64,000 nucleotides of DNA from Kushneria aurantia DSM 21353 (GTDB lineage: Bacteria > Pseudomonadota > Gammaproteobacteria > Pseudomonadales > Halomonadaceae): assembly GCF_000382245.1 (NCBI RefSeq), contig NZ_KB907880.1:1-64000 (forward strand). The letters are read 5' to 3'. The translations under genes and the position numbers were made by a program. Below the pieces are notes generated by a model. That model had not been told where the DNA came from. It made no database searches and saw nothing but the letters and a program-made list of their open reading frames with translations. Positions 29,144 to 38,389 of the stretch are shown here, in pieces. Position 1 is the first letter of the stretch. Every line of letters begins with the position of its first letter.

Positions 29144-30097
29144 TCAGGCGCTGGCGATCACCTTTTCGCGCAGCTCGCGCGGCATGGTGAAGGTAATCGT
29201 CTCCTCGCGCCCGGCGATCTCTTCCGGCGCACTGCCGCCCAGCTCGCGCAGCCGGGCAATCACGCCCTCGACCAGCACCTCGGGAGCGCTGGCACCGGCG
29301 GTAACGCCTACGGTAGCGCAGTTCTCGAACCACTCGGCCTGCATCGTTTCAGCGTTGTCGATCAGCCAGGCGGGGGTACCCATGCGCTGCGAAAGCTCGG
29401 CCAGCCGGTTGGAGTTGGAGCTGTTGGCACTGCCCACCACCAGCACCACATCGCACTGCTCGGCGAGTATCCGCACCGCATCCTGACGGTTCTGGGTGGC
29501 ATAGCAGATATCGTCCTTGCGCGGCCCCTGGATCGCCGGAAAGGTCTCGCGCAGGGCATCGATCACCTTCGAGGTGTCATCCATCGACAGCGTCGTCTGG
29601 GTCACGAAGGAGAGATTGGCAGGATCCTTCACCTGCAGCTGGCGGGCATCCTCTTCATCCTCGACCAGATAGATGGCACCGCCGTAGCTGGCGTCATAGC
29701 GCCCCATGGTGCCTTCCACCTCGGGGTGGCCGGCATGGCCGATCAGGATGCACTCACGGCCGCGTTTGGCGTAGCGCAACACCTCCATGTGCACCTTGGT
29801 CACCAGCGGACAGGTGGCATCGAAGATACGCAGGCCGCGCCGCTCGGCCTCCTGCTGCACCGCCCTGGAAACACCGTGGGCGGAGAAGATCACGATGTTG
29901 TCGTCGGGAATCTCGTCGAGCTCCTCGACGAAGATGGCGCCGCGATCGCGCAGCGTGTCGACTACGTAGCGGTTATGTACCACTTCATGGCGCACATAGA
30001 TGGGCGCGCCGAACACATCGATCGCCCGGTCGACGATATCGATGGCGCGGTCGACGCCGGCGCAGAAACCACGTGGATTGGCCAGCCTGATCTGCAT
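29144..30097 (-). CDS. ispH: 4-hydroxy-3-methylbut-2-enyl diphosphate reductase
   Basis: Iron-sulfur enzyme making IPP and DMAPP in the last MEP-pathway step. The 317 aa begin [18 protein letters not shown], with the first cluster Cys in GFCAGV. The second and third cluster Cys are in [11 protein letters not shown] and ICYATQNRQ, and the catalytic Glu is in TQTTLSMDD-type context near 126. I use the ATG at 30097 with GAGGTGG upstream rather than 30151. It ends the conserved ribF-ileS-lspA-fkpB-ispH block. Confidence 0.96.
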   Translation of the reverse strand: MQIRLANPRGFCAGVDRAIDIVDRAIDVFGAPIYVRHEVVHNRYVVDTLRDRGAIFVEELDEIPDDNIVIFSAHGVSRAVQQEAERRGLRIFDATCPLVTKVHMEVLRYAKRGRECILIGHAGHPEVEGTMGRYDASYGGAIYLVEDEEDARQLQVKDPANLSFVTQTTLSMDDTSKVIDALRETFPAIQGPRKDDICYATQNRQDAVRILAEQCDVVLVVGSANSSNSNRLAELSQRMGTPAWLIDNAETMQAEWFENCATVGVTAGASAPEVLVEGVIARLRELGGSAPEEIAGREETITFTMPRELREKVIASA

Positions 30098-30189
30098 GGG
30101 CCACCTCACTGTTGAAAAACTGGCGGAAAGGGATGAGTCAGTGTCGCACACTGCGACGGTCGCGGGCGAATAGCGCGCGATGCGATGCG

Positions 30190-30654
30190 TCAGTGGGTGG
30201 CGGCAGGCGCCACCTCCAGCACCTCGACCTCGAAAGTGAGAGTGCGCCCGGCCAGTGGATGATTGAAGTCCACCTCCACGCCCTGCTCATCCATGGCGCG
30301 CACCACGCCGGGCAGCTCGCCGCCGCCGGCAGGGTCGGCAAAGGACATCACCACACCCTCCTCCAGCTCGTCCTGATTGCTGAAATCGCTGCGCTTGAGC
30401 CTCTGCACGTTGTGCGGATTCCAGGGGCCGAAGGCGTGCTCGGGAGCCACCTCGACCGTGCGGGTGTCACCGGCGCGCATGCCGCGAATCGGCTTTTCGA
30501 ATCCCGGCGGCAGGTTGCCGTCGCCGAACGCGAACTCGGCGGCGCGCTTGCCACGGGTGGTATCCACTTCGCTGCCGTCCTCGAGTCGTAGCGTGAAGTG
30601 AATAGTCACCGTCGTATGGTCGCCTGCCGGCAGTTCACCCGATTCACTTTTCAT
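30190..30654 (-). CDS. fkpB: FKBP-type peptidyl-prolyl cis-trans isomerase (SlpA/FkpB)
   Basis: The 154-aa SlyD-like prolyl isomerase opens with [19 protein letters not shown], the FKBP first strand. It has the inserted-in-flap domain ([20 protein letters not shown]) and the closing strand [11 protein letters not shown]. It lacks the His-rich metal-binding tail of SlyD. I chose the ATG at 30654 with TGAGGG just upstream; another ATG at 30672 with GGAG would add six residues and overlap lspA by 11 bases. Confidence 0.92.
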   Translation of the reverse strand: MKSESGELPAGDHTTVTIHFTLRLEDGSEVDTTRGKRAAEFAFGDGNLPPGFEKPIRGMRAGDTRTVEVAPEHAFGPWNPHNVQRLKRSDFSNQDELEEGVVMSFADPAGGGELPGVVRAMDEQGVEVDFNHPLAGRTLTFEVEVLEVAPAATH

Positions 30655-30661
30655 ATGACCC

Positions 30662-31201
30662 TCACCGCTCATGGTGTTGCTCCGTCTGCGCGCGCTCTCT
30701 TCTGCCGGCGCGGAAGGATTCGATGATGATGCCGATCGCGCCGACGGTGATCGCTGCATCCGCCAGATTGAAGGCCGGGTAGTACCAGCCCTGCCAGTGG
30801 AAGGAGAGATAGTCGATGACATAGCCGTGCACCAGGCGATCGAACAGGTTGCCCAGCGCGCCGCCGATGATCAGCGCGATCGAGATCGGCATCAGCCGCT
30901 CGTAACGCGACAGCCGCGCCAGCCAGATCGTCAGCGCCGTGACCGCGACCATCGCCACGAGGGCAAACAACCAGCGCTGCCAGCCGGCATGCTCGGCGAG
31001 AAAACTGAAGGCCGCGCCGGTGTTGTGCAGAAGCGTCAGATTGAAAAAGGGCGTCACCTCCAGCGGCCGGGCATAGATTAACGCGGCGCTGGCCCAGGCC
31101 TTGAGCGCCAGGTCGAGCGCAATCACCAGCACCGACAGCAAAAGCCAGCGCAGGGTGTAGCGCGCATGGGCGTAGCGACTAACCTGCCCGCGCTCAGGCA
31201 T
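30662..31201 (-). CDS. lspA: Lipoprotein signal peptidase (signal peptidase II)
   Basis: Inner-membrane aspartyl protease that removes lipoprotein signals after lipidation. The 179-aa protein has four membrane helices and the family blocks [18 protein letters not shown] and FNLADAAI; the two catalytic Asp are in the last two. The ATG at 31201 overlaps the ileS stop by eight bases. The 40 residues encoded upstream in frame are inside ileS and rejected. Confidence 0.95.
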   Translation of the reverse strand: MPERGQVSRYAHARYTLRWLLLSVLVIALDLALKAWASAALIYARPLEVTPFFNLTLLHNTGAAFSFLAEHAGWQRWLFALVAMVAVTALTIWLARLSRYERLMPISIALIIGGALGNLFDRLVHGYVIDYLSFHWQGWYYPAFNLADAAITVGAIGIIIESFRAGRRERAQTEQHHER

Positions 31202-34043
31202 AGCGACGCACCTCGCCCGGGCCGCCGGGCAGGTTGGCGATGGAGCGGGCCGACAGCGTCGGATGCGCAGGATCGGCCCCCACATCGGCACGCCGCTCCC
31301 AACTGCGCTCATCCTTCTCATATGGGCTCAGGCGCACCGCCAGCTTGAGCCCCTCAAGCTCGGTCGGCTGGGCATCAGCGCCCTCATTCAGTGGTCTGAG
31401 CGTCGCTTCGGAGGTGATCAGTACAAAGCGCAGCTCATCACCGAGCTTTTCCAGCAGCGCACGCTGGGCCTCGTCAACGAACAGGGTCACCTCACTATCC
31501 AGCGCGCCCTTGATCAGCCCGTCGTTGCGCGCCTCTTCGAGACGTTTGTTGACCGCGTGCTTGACCGCCAGCACCGTCTCCCAGAAGTCGCGCCCCATTT
31601 CGGCATCCGCCGGCAGCCTGGCCAGACCGTCGTAGAAGGTTTCCAGAAAGATGGAGTCGCTGCGCGCACCGGGGATATGCTCGTGAATCTCCTCGGCGGT
31701 AAACGACAGGATCGGTGCGATCCAGCGCGACAGCGCTTCGATGACGTGATAGAGCGCGCTCTGGCAGCTTCTGCGCGCCAGCGAGTCGGGCTGGGTGGTG
31801 TACTGACGATCCTTGATCACATCCAGGTAGAAGCCGCCGAGATCGCGGGCACAGAAGTCATGCACCTGCTGGTAGATGTCACGGAAGCGATACTCGGCGT
31901 AAGCCGCCTCGACGCTCTCCTGCAGCAGGGCGGCGCGGTCCACCACCCAGCGATCCAACGCAATCATCTCCTCGAACGCCACCATGTCACGCGCCGGCTC
32001 GAAACCGGTCAGGTTGCCGAGCAGAAAGCGCGAGGTGTTGCGAATGCGGCGATACACATCGGCCGTACGCTTCAATATCTCATCGGAAACGGCCATTTCG
32101 CCGGAATAGTCGGTCGAGGCGACCCACAGGCGCAGAATATCGGCGCCCAGGGTATCGATGACCTTTTGTGGCGCCACCACATTGCCCAGCGACTTGGACT
32201 GCTTGCGACCCTTCTCGTCGACCGTGAAACCATGGGTCAAAAGCGCCCTGTAGGGGGCATGGCCGTCGATCGCGCAGCCGGTCAGCAAAGACGAGTGGAA
32301 CCAGCCGCGGTGCTGATCCGACCCCTCGAGATAGAGATCCGCACGCGGCCCCTCCGCGTGACCGAGCGGGTGCGAGCCACGCAGCACATGAAAGTGGGTG
32401 GTTCCCGAGTCGAACCAAACATCAAGGGTATCGGTGACCTTCTCGTACTGATCGGCCTCGTCGCCCAGCAGCTCGCTGGGGTCGAGCTTGAACCAGGCCT
32501 CGATCCCTTCGACCTCGACGCGGCTTGCCACCGCCTCCATCAGCTCGACGGTGCGCGGATGCAGCTCGCCGCTGGCCTTGTGCAGGAAGAACGGGATCGG
32601 CACCCCCCAGCTGCGCTGGCGCGAGATGCACCAGTCGGGGCGATTGGCGATCATGCTGTGCAGCCGCGCCTTGCCCCAGCTCGGCGTGAACTGCGTGGCC
32701 TCGATACCCGCCAGCGCCTGCTCGCGAAGCGTTTTACCTTCCCGGCCGCGGATATCCATGCCGACGAACCACTGCGCCGTGGCGCGATAGATCACCGGCG
32801 TCTTGTGGCGCCAGCAGTGCATATAACTGTGAGTGATCTCGTCGTGCGCCAGCAGCGCTCCAGCCTCTTCCAGGGCGGTGACGATCTGCGGATTGGCCTT
32901 CCAGATCATCATGCCGCCGAACAGCGCGAGATCATCGACATAGACACCGTTGCCCTGCACCGGATTGAGGATCTCGTCGAAGCTCATGCCGTAACGGCGG
33001 CAGGAGTGGAAGTCATCCTCGCCGTAGGCCGGCGCCGAGTGCACGATGCCGGTACCCGCGCCCAGCTCGACGTAGTCGGCCAGATAGAGCGGCGAGCGCC
33101 GCGCATAGCCTGCGTCGACCGTGGCCAGCGGATGCTCGAAGGCGATGTGTTCCAGGCTCGCGCCGGGCGCGGTGGCAAGCGTCTCGCCCTCAAGTCCGTA
33201 ACGCGCAAGGCAGCTCTCCACCAGCGCCTCGGCCAGCAGCAGCAGGCGCTCGCCGGTATCGACCAGGGCGTAGGTGAACTCCGGGTGCACGTTCATCGCC
33301 TGGTTGGCCGGAATGGTCCAGGGGGTGGTGGTCCAGATCACCGCGCTGGCCGACCCGGGCAGCGTGTCAAGGCCGAAGGCCGCGGCCAGCGCCTCGGGCT
33401 GGGCGCAGGGGAAGGCGACGTCGATCGCATCGGACTGCTTGTCCTGATACTCGACCTCCGCCTCGGCCAGCGCCGAGCCGCAGTCGAAGCACCAGTTGAC
33501 CGGCTTGAGCCCCTTGAACACATAGCCCCCCTTGACCATCTCGGCCAGGGCGCGAATCTCGCCCGCCTCGTTGGCGAAGTTCATGGTCAGATAGGGGTGG
33601 TCCCAGTCGCCCTGGACGCCAAGACGCACGAAGCCCTCTTTCTGCACCTCGACCTGGGCGGCGGCATACTCGCGGCACAGCGCGCGGGCCTGGTCGGCGG
33701 GCAGGTGCTTGCCGTGGGTGGTCTCGACCTTGTGCTCGATAGGCAGGCCGTGGCAGTCCCAACCCGGCACATAGGGGGCATCGAAACCGGCCAGGGTTTT
33801 CGACTTGACCACGATATCCTTGAGGATCTTGTCGAGCGCATGACCGATATGAATGCTGCCATTGGCGTAGGGCGGGCCATCGTGCAGCACAAACAGTGGG
33901 GCACCGGCGCGCGCTTCACGCAGGCGCTGGTACAGATTCATGTCCTGCCACCGCGAGACCCGGCCCGGCTCCTGTTTGGGCAGCATGCCACGCATGGGGA
34001 AATCGGTATGGGGCAGATTCAACGTGTGCTTGTAGTCGCTCAT
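31194..34043 (-). CDS. ileS: Isoleucyl-tRNA synthetase with altered C-terminal zinc module
   Basis: Charges tRNA-Ile and edits valine. The 949 aa show the class I HIGH motif (65-68) and KQSKS loop (near 610), the CP1 editing domain, and a C-terminal segment aligning with the gammaproteobacterial zinc module. In relatives that module has a CxRCW pair and a CGRC pair. Here the same places read DERSW (911-915) and SARSI (931-935), while flanking residues ([14 protein letters not shown] and GEVRRYA) are retained. All four zinc cysteines are thus missing. The gene is otherwise full length and lies in the conserved ribF-ileS-lspA operon, so it should be functional. Confidence 0.96.
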   Translation of the reverse strand: MSDYKHTLNLPHTDFPMRGMLPKQEPGRVSRWQDMNLYQRLREARAGAPLFVLHDGPPYANGSIHIGHALDKILKDIVVKSKTLAGFDAPYVPGWDCHGLPIEHKVETTHGKHLPADQARALCREYAAAQVEVQKEGFVRLGVQGDWDHPYLTMNFANEAGEIRALAEMVKGGYVFKGLKPVNWCFDCGSALAEAEVEYQDKQSDAIDVAFPCAQPEALAAAFGLDTLPGSASAVIWTTTPWTIPANQAMNVHPEFTYALVDTGERLLLLAEALVESCLARYGLEGETLATAPGASLEHIAFEHPLATVDAGYARRSPLYLADYVELGAGTGIVHSAPAYGEDDFHSCRRYGMSFDEILNPVQGNGVYVDDLALFGGMMIWKANPQIVTALEEAGALLAHDEITHSYMHCWRHKTPVIYRATAQWFVGMDIRGREGKTLREQALAGIEATQFTPSWGKARLHSMIANRPDWCISRQRSWGVPIPFFLHKASGELHPRTVELMEAVASRVEVEGIEAWFKLDPSELLGDEADQYEKVTDTLDVWFDSGTTHFHVLRGSHPLGHAEGPRADLYLEGSDQHRGWFHSSLLTGCAIDGHAPYRALLTHGFTVDEKGRKQSKSLGNVVAPQKVIDTLGADILRLWVASTDYSGEMAVSDEILKRTADVYRRIRNTSRFLLGNLTGFEPARDMVAFEEMIALDRWVVDRAALLQESVEAAYAEYRFRDIYQQVHDFCARDLGGFYLDVIKDRQYTTQPDSLARRSCQSALYHVIEALSRWIAPILSFTAEEIHEHIPGARSDSIFLETFYDGLARLPADAEMGRDFWETVLAVKHAVNKRLEEARNDGLIKGALDSEVTLFVDEAQRALLEKLGDELRFVLITSEATLRPLNEGADAQPTELEGLKLAVRLSPYEKDERSWERRADVGADPAHPTLSARSIANLPGGPGEVRRYA

Positions 34044-34054
34044 AGCCTGATTGG

Positions 34055-35110
34055 TCAGCCGTCACTGTGGATGTCGGGGGCACTGCCCGAATGGGTGTGG
34101 GTGCTGCGTCCGCCGGCGCTGTCGCCATGCGGCGAAGTCAGCGGCGCCGAGGCGAGCGCAGGACGCTGCGCCGCCGACGCCGGGTGGCGGCGAAAGTAGT
34201 CGCGCGCCTGGTCAAGATCGAGATGGATGCGTCGCTTGAGCGCCTCGATGGAGTCGAAGGTCTCCTCGCCGCGCAGGCGAGCGCAGGGCATCACCGACAG
34301 CCGCTGACCGTAGAGCGATTCATCGAAATCGAAAAGATGCACCTCCAGCACCGGCCGATGCGAGCCCACCGTGGGCCGCCAGCCGATGTTGAGCACGCCC
34401 TTGATCTCGCGGCCATCTTCCAGCCGGGTCACGGCAGCCAGTACGCCGCGCAGCATCAACGGTCTGTTCAGCAGCGGGATGTTGGCGGTCGGTACGCCGA
34501 TGGTACGCCCCAGCTGGCGATCCTGCACCACCCGGCCGGCTATCGCGAAGGGGCGGCCCAGCAGCCGCGCCGCCTGCTCGAAGTTACCCGACGCCAGCAG
34601 GGTGCGCACCCGGCTGCTGGAGACGCGCTCGCCGGAAAGCATGAAGGTGCGCGTATGCTCGACCTCGAAGCCGCGCTGCGCACCGATGTCGCGCAGCAGA
34701 TCGAAATCGCCGGCGCGGTCGCAGCCAAAACGGAAGTCGTCACCGACCACCAGGTGGCGCACTCCCAGCCCCTCGATCAGTACCCGCTCGATGAAATCCC
34801 GCGCCGACAGCTCGCGCAGCCGACGGTTGAACGGCAGGCAGAGCACCCGGTCGGCACCGTAATCGGCCAGCAGCCGTACCTTGTCGGCCAGCCGGGTGAG
34901 CCGCGGCGGGGCCTGTTCGCCGGCGAAATATTCACGCGGCTGCGGCTCGAACACCACTACCACGGCGGGCAGCCCGAGGCGGCGGGCGTGGGCGCCAAGC
35001 TGGTCGAGAATCGCCTGGTGGCCGCGATGCACGCCGTCAAAATTGCCGATGGTAACGACGCTGCCCCGGTGTCGGGGGCGCAGGTTGTGCAAGCCTCTGA
35101 TCAGTTCCAT
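34055..35110 (-). CDS. ribF: Bifunctional riboflavin kinase / FAD synthetase
   Basis: Converts riboflavin to FMN and FAD. The 351 aa have an N-terminal nucleotidyltransferase domain ([18 protein letters not shown], 18-35, with the HxGH motif) and a C-terminal flavokinase domain from about residue 180 ([13 protein letters not shown] near 205). The last 35 residues are Ser/Ala/His-rich and look like an unstructured tail. It is first in the ribF-ileS-lspA-fkpB-ispH block, 11 bases before ileS. Confidence 0.95.
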   Translation of the reverse strand: MELIRGLHNLRPRHRGSVVTIGNFDGVHRGHQAILDQLGAHARRLGLPAVVVVFEPQPREYFAGEQAPPRLTRLADKVRLLADYGADRVLCLPFNRRLRELSARDFIERVLIEGLGVRHLVVGDDFRFGCDRAGDFDLLRDIGAQRGFEVEHTRTFMLSGERVSSSRVRTLLASGNFEQAARLLGRPFAIAGRVVQDRQLGRTIGVPTANIPLLNRPLMLRGVLAAVTRLEDGREIKGVLNIGWRPTVGSHRPVLEVHLFDFDESLYGQRLSVMPCARLRGEETFDSIEALKRRIHLDLDQARDYFRRHPASAAQRPALASAPLTSPHGDSAGGRSTHTHSGSAPDIHSDG

Positions 35111-35238
35111 GGGCCCTCACCGGCATCAAAGGGGGCATTATAGCGAAGCCGGCGAGGCTTATCAGCCGGATAAGCGTGCCGCAGTGCCGGTACCGGCCAC
35201 GCCAGCGGCATGGCCGGGGTGTTGTGATACGACCGCGC

Positions 35239-35850
35239 TCAGACGCTCTGCGCCAATGAGAAACACGGCGCTGTCGCCGAGGCCAGCAGCCAGTCGCCGC
35301 GCCCGCGCGACTTGACCGCATAGAGCGCCCCGTCGGCGGCGCCATAGGCCCTTGTCAGCGCCTCGTGGCTGGCCTCGAAAAGCGTGGCGCCCACGCTCAC
35401 CGTGACCCGATCGCTGTCGGGATGGGCGGGATGCGGGCAGGGAGGCGCCGCCACCGTCTCCATCAGCTGCCTGCAGTAGTCGGCAACGCCGCTGTCGTCT
35501 CGGCAGGGCAAAAGTACGGCGAACTCATCGCCGCCCAGCCGAAACGGCATGGCCCTCTGATCGCACTGTCTCAGCCGCTCCACAAGGGTTTTCAACAGCA
35601 CATCACCGGCGGGATGGCTCTGCTGCAGCGCAGCGCGAATCTCGCGGACGGCATTCTGGCGCCCGGCCAACAAACCATCGAGCTGCACATAGCGGTCCAT
35701 ATCCGCCCGCGTATCCCCCTGCTGATGAACCAGCAGCAGCAACAACAGCAGCAACAGCACAAGATTGGTCGTACAGAAGGCCAGCAGAAATATTCGCCCT
35801 CGACGGCGCTGGCGACGTATGTCGGGTGGCGGGTCTGGAAGCATATCCAC
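35239..35850 (-). CDS. Membrane protein with shortened GGDEF domain
   Basis: From the GTG at 35850 (GGAG seven bases upstream) the protein has 203 aa: a basic N-terminus, one very Leu-rich membrane helix (about 20-40), then a GGDEF-like domain. The signature LGGDEFAVLLP (105-109 for GGDEF) and the preceding SHPAGDVLLKTLVERLR are well kept. However, the front of a normal GGDEF domain, including the strand with the metal-binding Asp (D-x-FK-x2-ND), is missing; only about 45 residues separate helix and signature region. Diguanylate cyclase activity is therefore doubtful. An ATG at 35931 would add 27 residues but lacks a Shine-Dalgarno. It lies beside a two-component system and may be related to it. 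Confidence 0.65.
   Translation of the reverse strand: MDMLPDPPPDIRRQRRRGRIFLLAFCTTNLVLLLLLLLLLVHQQGDTRADMDRYVQLDGLLAGRQNAVREIRAALQQSHPAGDVLLKTLVERLRQCDQRAMPFRLGGDEFAVLLPCRDDSGVADYCRQLMETVAAPPCPHPAHPDSDRVTVSVGATLFEASHEALTRAYGAADGALYAVKSRGRGDWLLASATAPCFSLAQSV
35731..35757. repeat. CAG/CAA trinucleotide tract (9 units)
   Basis: Nine consecutive CAG or CAA triplets on the plus strand encode the Leu run of the membrane helix in the leftward GGDEF-like gene. Slippage would change helix length without shifting frame. Confidence 0.7.
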
Positions 35851-35958
35851 GCCGAGTCTCCGGAGGTAATGATCTGCCGGGGTATGGCCGATATACGGTA
35901 TGTTGCCCGGCAAAAGTTGCCCATAGTCCATCAGGACTGCTTGCCCGACATGCCGGAA

Positions 35959-35975
35959 GGCGCTTTGATAGCGCC
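35959..35975 (+). other. Small hairpin abutting the response-regulator start codon
   Basis: GGCGCT (35959-35964), loop TTGAT, AGCGCC (35970-35975), and then ATG at 35976. The arm partly covers the only candidate Shine-Dalgarno (GGAAGG, 35955-35960), so it could limit initiation or serve as an operator. Confidence 0.35.
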
Positions 35976-36572
35976 ATGAAGACCATCCTGCTGATAGACG
36001 ACCACGCCCTCTTTCGCTGCGGCATCGCCATGATGCTGTCGGCCGGGCTGGAACACGTCGATATTCTGCAGACCGCCTCGCTTGAAGAGACCCTGAGCCT
36101 GCAGGTCGCCGCCCCCCATCTGCTGCTGCTGGATATCAGACTGCAGGGATTGAGCGGGCTTGAAGGCATTACTCTGCTGAAACAGAAATGGCCGACCGCG
36201 CGAATCGCCATGCTCTCCGCCTTCGACCTGCCCGCCACCATAAGCGAAGCGGTCGAGCGAGGCGCGCTGGCCTTTATTGCCAAGACCGAAACCCCCGAGC
36301 GCCTGCTGTTGCAGGTGGGCACCCTGCTGAACAGCAATCCTCCCGCAAGCGCCGTTTCCGGTGAGATCGGTGCACGACCGAAACTGACACCCCGCCAGCG
36401 CGATGTGCTGACGCTGCTTTGCCAGGGGCTGTCGAACAAGGCGATCGGCCGCCATATGGGCCTCTCGGAGCACACGGTACGCGGTCACGTGCAGGCCATT
36501 CTGGCAGCCCTGCAGGTCTCCAGCCGCTCGGAGGCGATTTTTGCCTCGCACCGCCTGGGGCTGACGCTTTGA
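35976..36572 (+). CDS. LuxR/NarL-type response regulator
   Basis: The 198-aa protein has an N-terminal receiver with acidic pocket IDDH (7-10), phospho-acceptor Asp in LLLLDIRLQG (about 52), Ser in MLSAFD and Lys in FIAKTE. It also has a C-terminal LuxR-type helix-turn-helix (LTPRQRDVLTLLCQGLSNKA then HMGLSEHTVRGHV). It precedes and overlaps the kinase gene, so the two form a two-component pair. The start at 35976 removes 50 upstream in-frame codons that lie over the divergent gene. Confidence 0.92.
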   Translation: MKTILLIDDHALFRCGIAMMLSAGLEHVDILQTASLEETLSLQVAAPHLLLLDIRLQGLSGLEGITLLKQKWPTARIAMLSAFDLPATISEAVERGALAFIAKTETPERLLLQVGTLLNSNPPASAVSGEIGARPKLTPRQRDVLTLLCQGLSNKAIGRHMGLSEHTVRGHVQAILAALQVSSRSEAIFASHRLGLTL

Positions 36573-38389
36573 CCGGCGACCAGAGGGTCGACATCGAACG
36601 CCTGCAGCTGGTGCTGGGCGGCATCGGTCAGTCGCTGCCGATCGGTCTGTTACTGTCGACGCTGCTGCTGGGAGTCTTCTGGTTTTCCATTAACAATCCC
36701 GAGGCGCCCCTGTGGCGCCACTATCATCTGGCGCTGCTGCTCTGGTATCCGGCCTTCATGGCGCTGCGCGTCACAGTGGTTGTGTTTTCGCGCTACTGGC
36801 TGCAGCGAGGGTTCAGCGCTGAGCGTGTCATGGCCCTGCTTCACTGGCTGCTGCTCTTCAAGGGGCTCGAAGGCGTGATGTGGGGGGCCCTGAGCTGGAT
36901 CGTGCTGCGCGATGGTGTCAGTCCTGCTGCCTTTGCCCTGCTGCTGGCGCTGATGGCGGCCATCAGCAGCAACGCGGTGGCGATGCTCTCGCCCTTCATG
37001 ACGCTCTATCTGACGTTTATCGCCCCCAACCTGGTACTGACCACGAGCGGTTTTTTATGGTTGGATGGGCTGGCCTACAAGGCCATGGGCATCTGCTGTC
37101 TGATCTATGTACTCGGCCAATACTGGCAGGCCAGGCTGGTAGGACGAGGTCTCAACGATTCGATCACGCTGCGTTTTGCCAATCTCGATCTGGTCGCGCG
37201 GCTGGAGACCGAAAAAGCAACGGCCAGCGCCGCCCGTGAACAGGCCGAGCAGGCCAATCGAGCCAAATCGCGCTTTCTCGCCGCCGCCAGCCACGACCTG
37301 CGCCAGCCGATCCATGCCCTCGGACTGTTTCTGGAAACGCTCTCCTTCAGTGCCCTGAACGTCACCCAGCATCATGTGCTCGACAGTGCCAGAAGCGCCC
37401 ATCAAGGCTCGGCGGAGATGCTCAACACCCTGCTCGACTTTTCACGCATCGAGGCCGGAGTCATCAAACCGCGGCGACGCTTCTGTGCGCTGCAGCCGCT
37501 GCTCTACAAGCTGGAGAGCGAACTGGCCCCCCAGGCCGACGCCCGCGGACTGGTCTATCGTACGCGTGAGACGCGACTTGCCGTCATCTCCGACCCGGCG
37601 CTGCTGGAGCTTATCCTGCGCAATCTGATTGCCAACGCCATTCGCTACACCGAAAGCGGCGGCCTGCTGGTCGCCTGTCGCAGGCGCACCGGGTGTGTAT
37701 CGATCGAGGTGATCGATACCGGTATCGGCATCGCCCCCGATCAGCATCAGGATATTTTTCGCGAGTTCCACCAGCTGGGCAATCCGGAGCGCGACCGCAG
37801 CAAGGGGCTGGGACTGGGGCTGGCGATCGCCCGAGGGCTGGCGCACTCGCTGGGCCACACGCTGACGCTGCGCTCACGGCCGGGGCGCGGCAGTCTTTTT
37901 CGACTGATGGTGGCGTGCGCCACCGAAGGGCCGGCGCCGGATATCGATGGCGAATCGGCTGGCAGCCTGGAGCAGTCGCTGGTCGGACGTCGGCTGCTGG
38001 TGTTGGACGATGACAGCGCCGTGCGGCTGGGCATGCACCTGCTGCTGAGCGGCTGGGGCTGCAATACCCGCGAGGCCGGCTCCCTCGACGAAGCGCTGGC
38101 CCTCGACTGGCCGACACCGCCGGAAGCGATCATCTGCGACTACCGCCTGCGTGAAGAACAGAACGGCGTGAGTGTCATTCGACATCTGCGCGAGCATTTC
38201 CATGCCGATGTACCGGCGCTCCTGATTACCGGCGACACGGCCCCCGAACGGCTGCGCGAGGCGGCATCCAGCGAACTGCCGCTGCTGCACAAACCGGTCT
38301 CGGCAGCCGCCCTGCAGCAGACACTGAAAACAATGCTGCCGGAACGGACACCTTCTCTCAGCCCCTCAGCCGAAAGTGACGCACCCTGA
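36569..38389 (+). CDS. Hybrid sensor histidine kinase
   Basis: From a TTG at 36569, overlapping the response-regulator stop as TTGA, the protein has 606 aa. It has about seven membrane helices (10-200), a short coiled coil, a HisKA domain with phospho-His in SHDLRQPIHALG (about 242), an HATPase domain (NLIANAIRY near 355, DTGIGIA, GLGLGLAIA), and a C-terminal receiver with Asp in ICDYRL (about 523). No ATG or GTG with a Shine-Dalgarno fits, so TTG is my best start; the frame is open back to 36419. The 3' end overlaps convergent murJ by 32 bases. The stimulus is unknown. Confidence 0.87.
   Translation: MTGDQRVDIERLQLVLGGIGQSLPIGLLLSTLLLGVFWFSINNPEAPLWRHYHLALLLWYPAFMALRVTVVVFSRYWLQRGFSAERVMALLHWLLLFKGLEGVMWGALSWIVLRDGVSPAAFALLLALMAAISSNAVAMLSPFMTLYLTFIAPNLVLTTSGFLWLDGLAYKAMGICCLIYVLGQYWQARLVGRGLNDSITLRFANLDLVARLETEKATASAAREQAEQANRAKSRFLAAASHDLRQPIHALGLFLETLSFSALNVTQHHVLDSARSAHQGSAEMLNTLLDFSRIEAGVIKPRRRFCALQPLLYKLESELAPQADARGLVYRTRETRLAVISDPALLELILRNLIANAIRYTESGGLLVACRRRTGCVSIEVIDTGIGIAPDQHQDIFREFHQLGNPERDRSKGLGLGLAIARGLAHSLGHTLTLRSRPGRGSLFRLMVACATEGPAPDIDGESAGSLEQSLVGRRLLVLDDDSAVRLGMHLLLSGWGCNTREAGSLDEALALDWPTPPEAIICDYRLREEQNGVSVIRHLREHFHADVPALLITGDTAPERLREAASSELPLLHKPVSAAALQQTLKTMLPERTPSLSPSAESDAP

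Noticed and set aside
31263-34199. 978-codon rightward frame
   Set aside because: Exact antisense shadow of ileS in GC-rich DNA; His/Gly/Arg-rich composition, no domain, no start signal.
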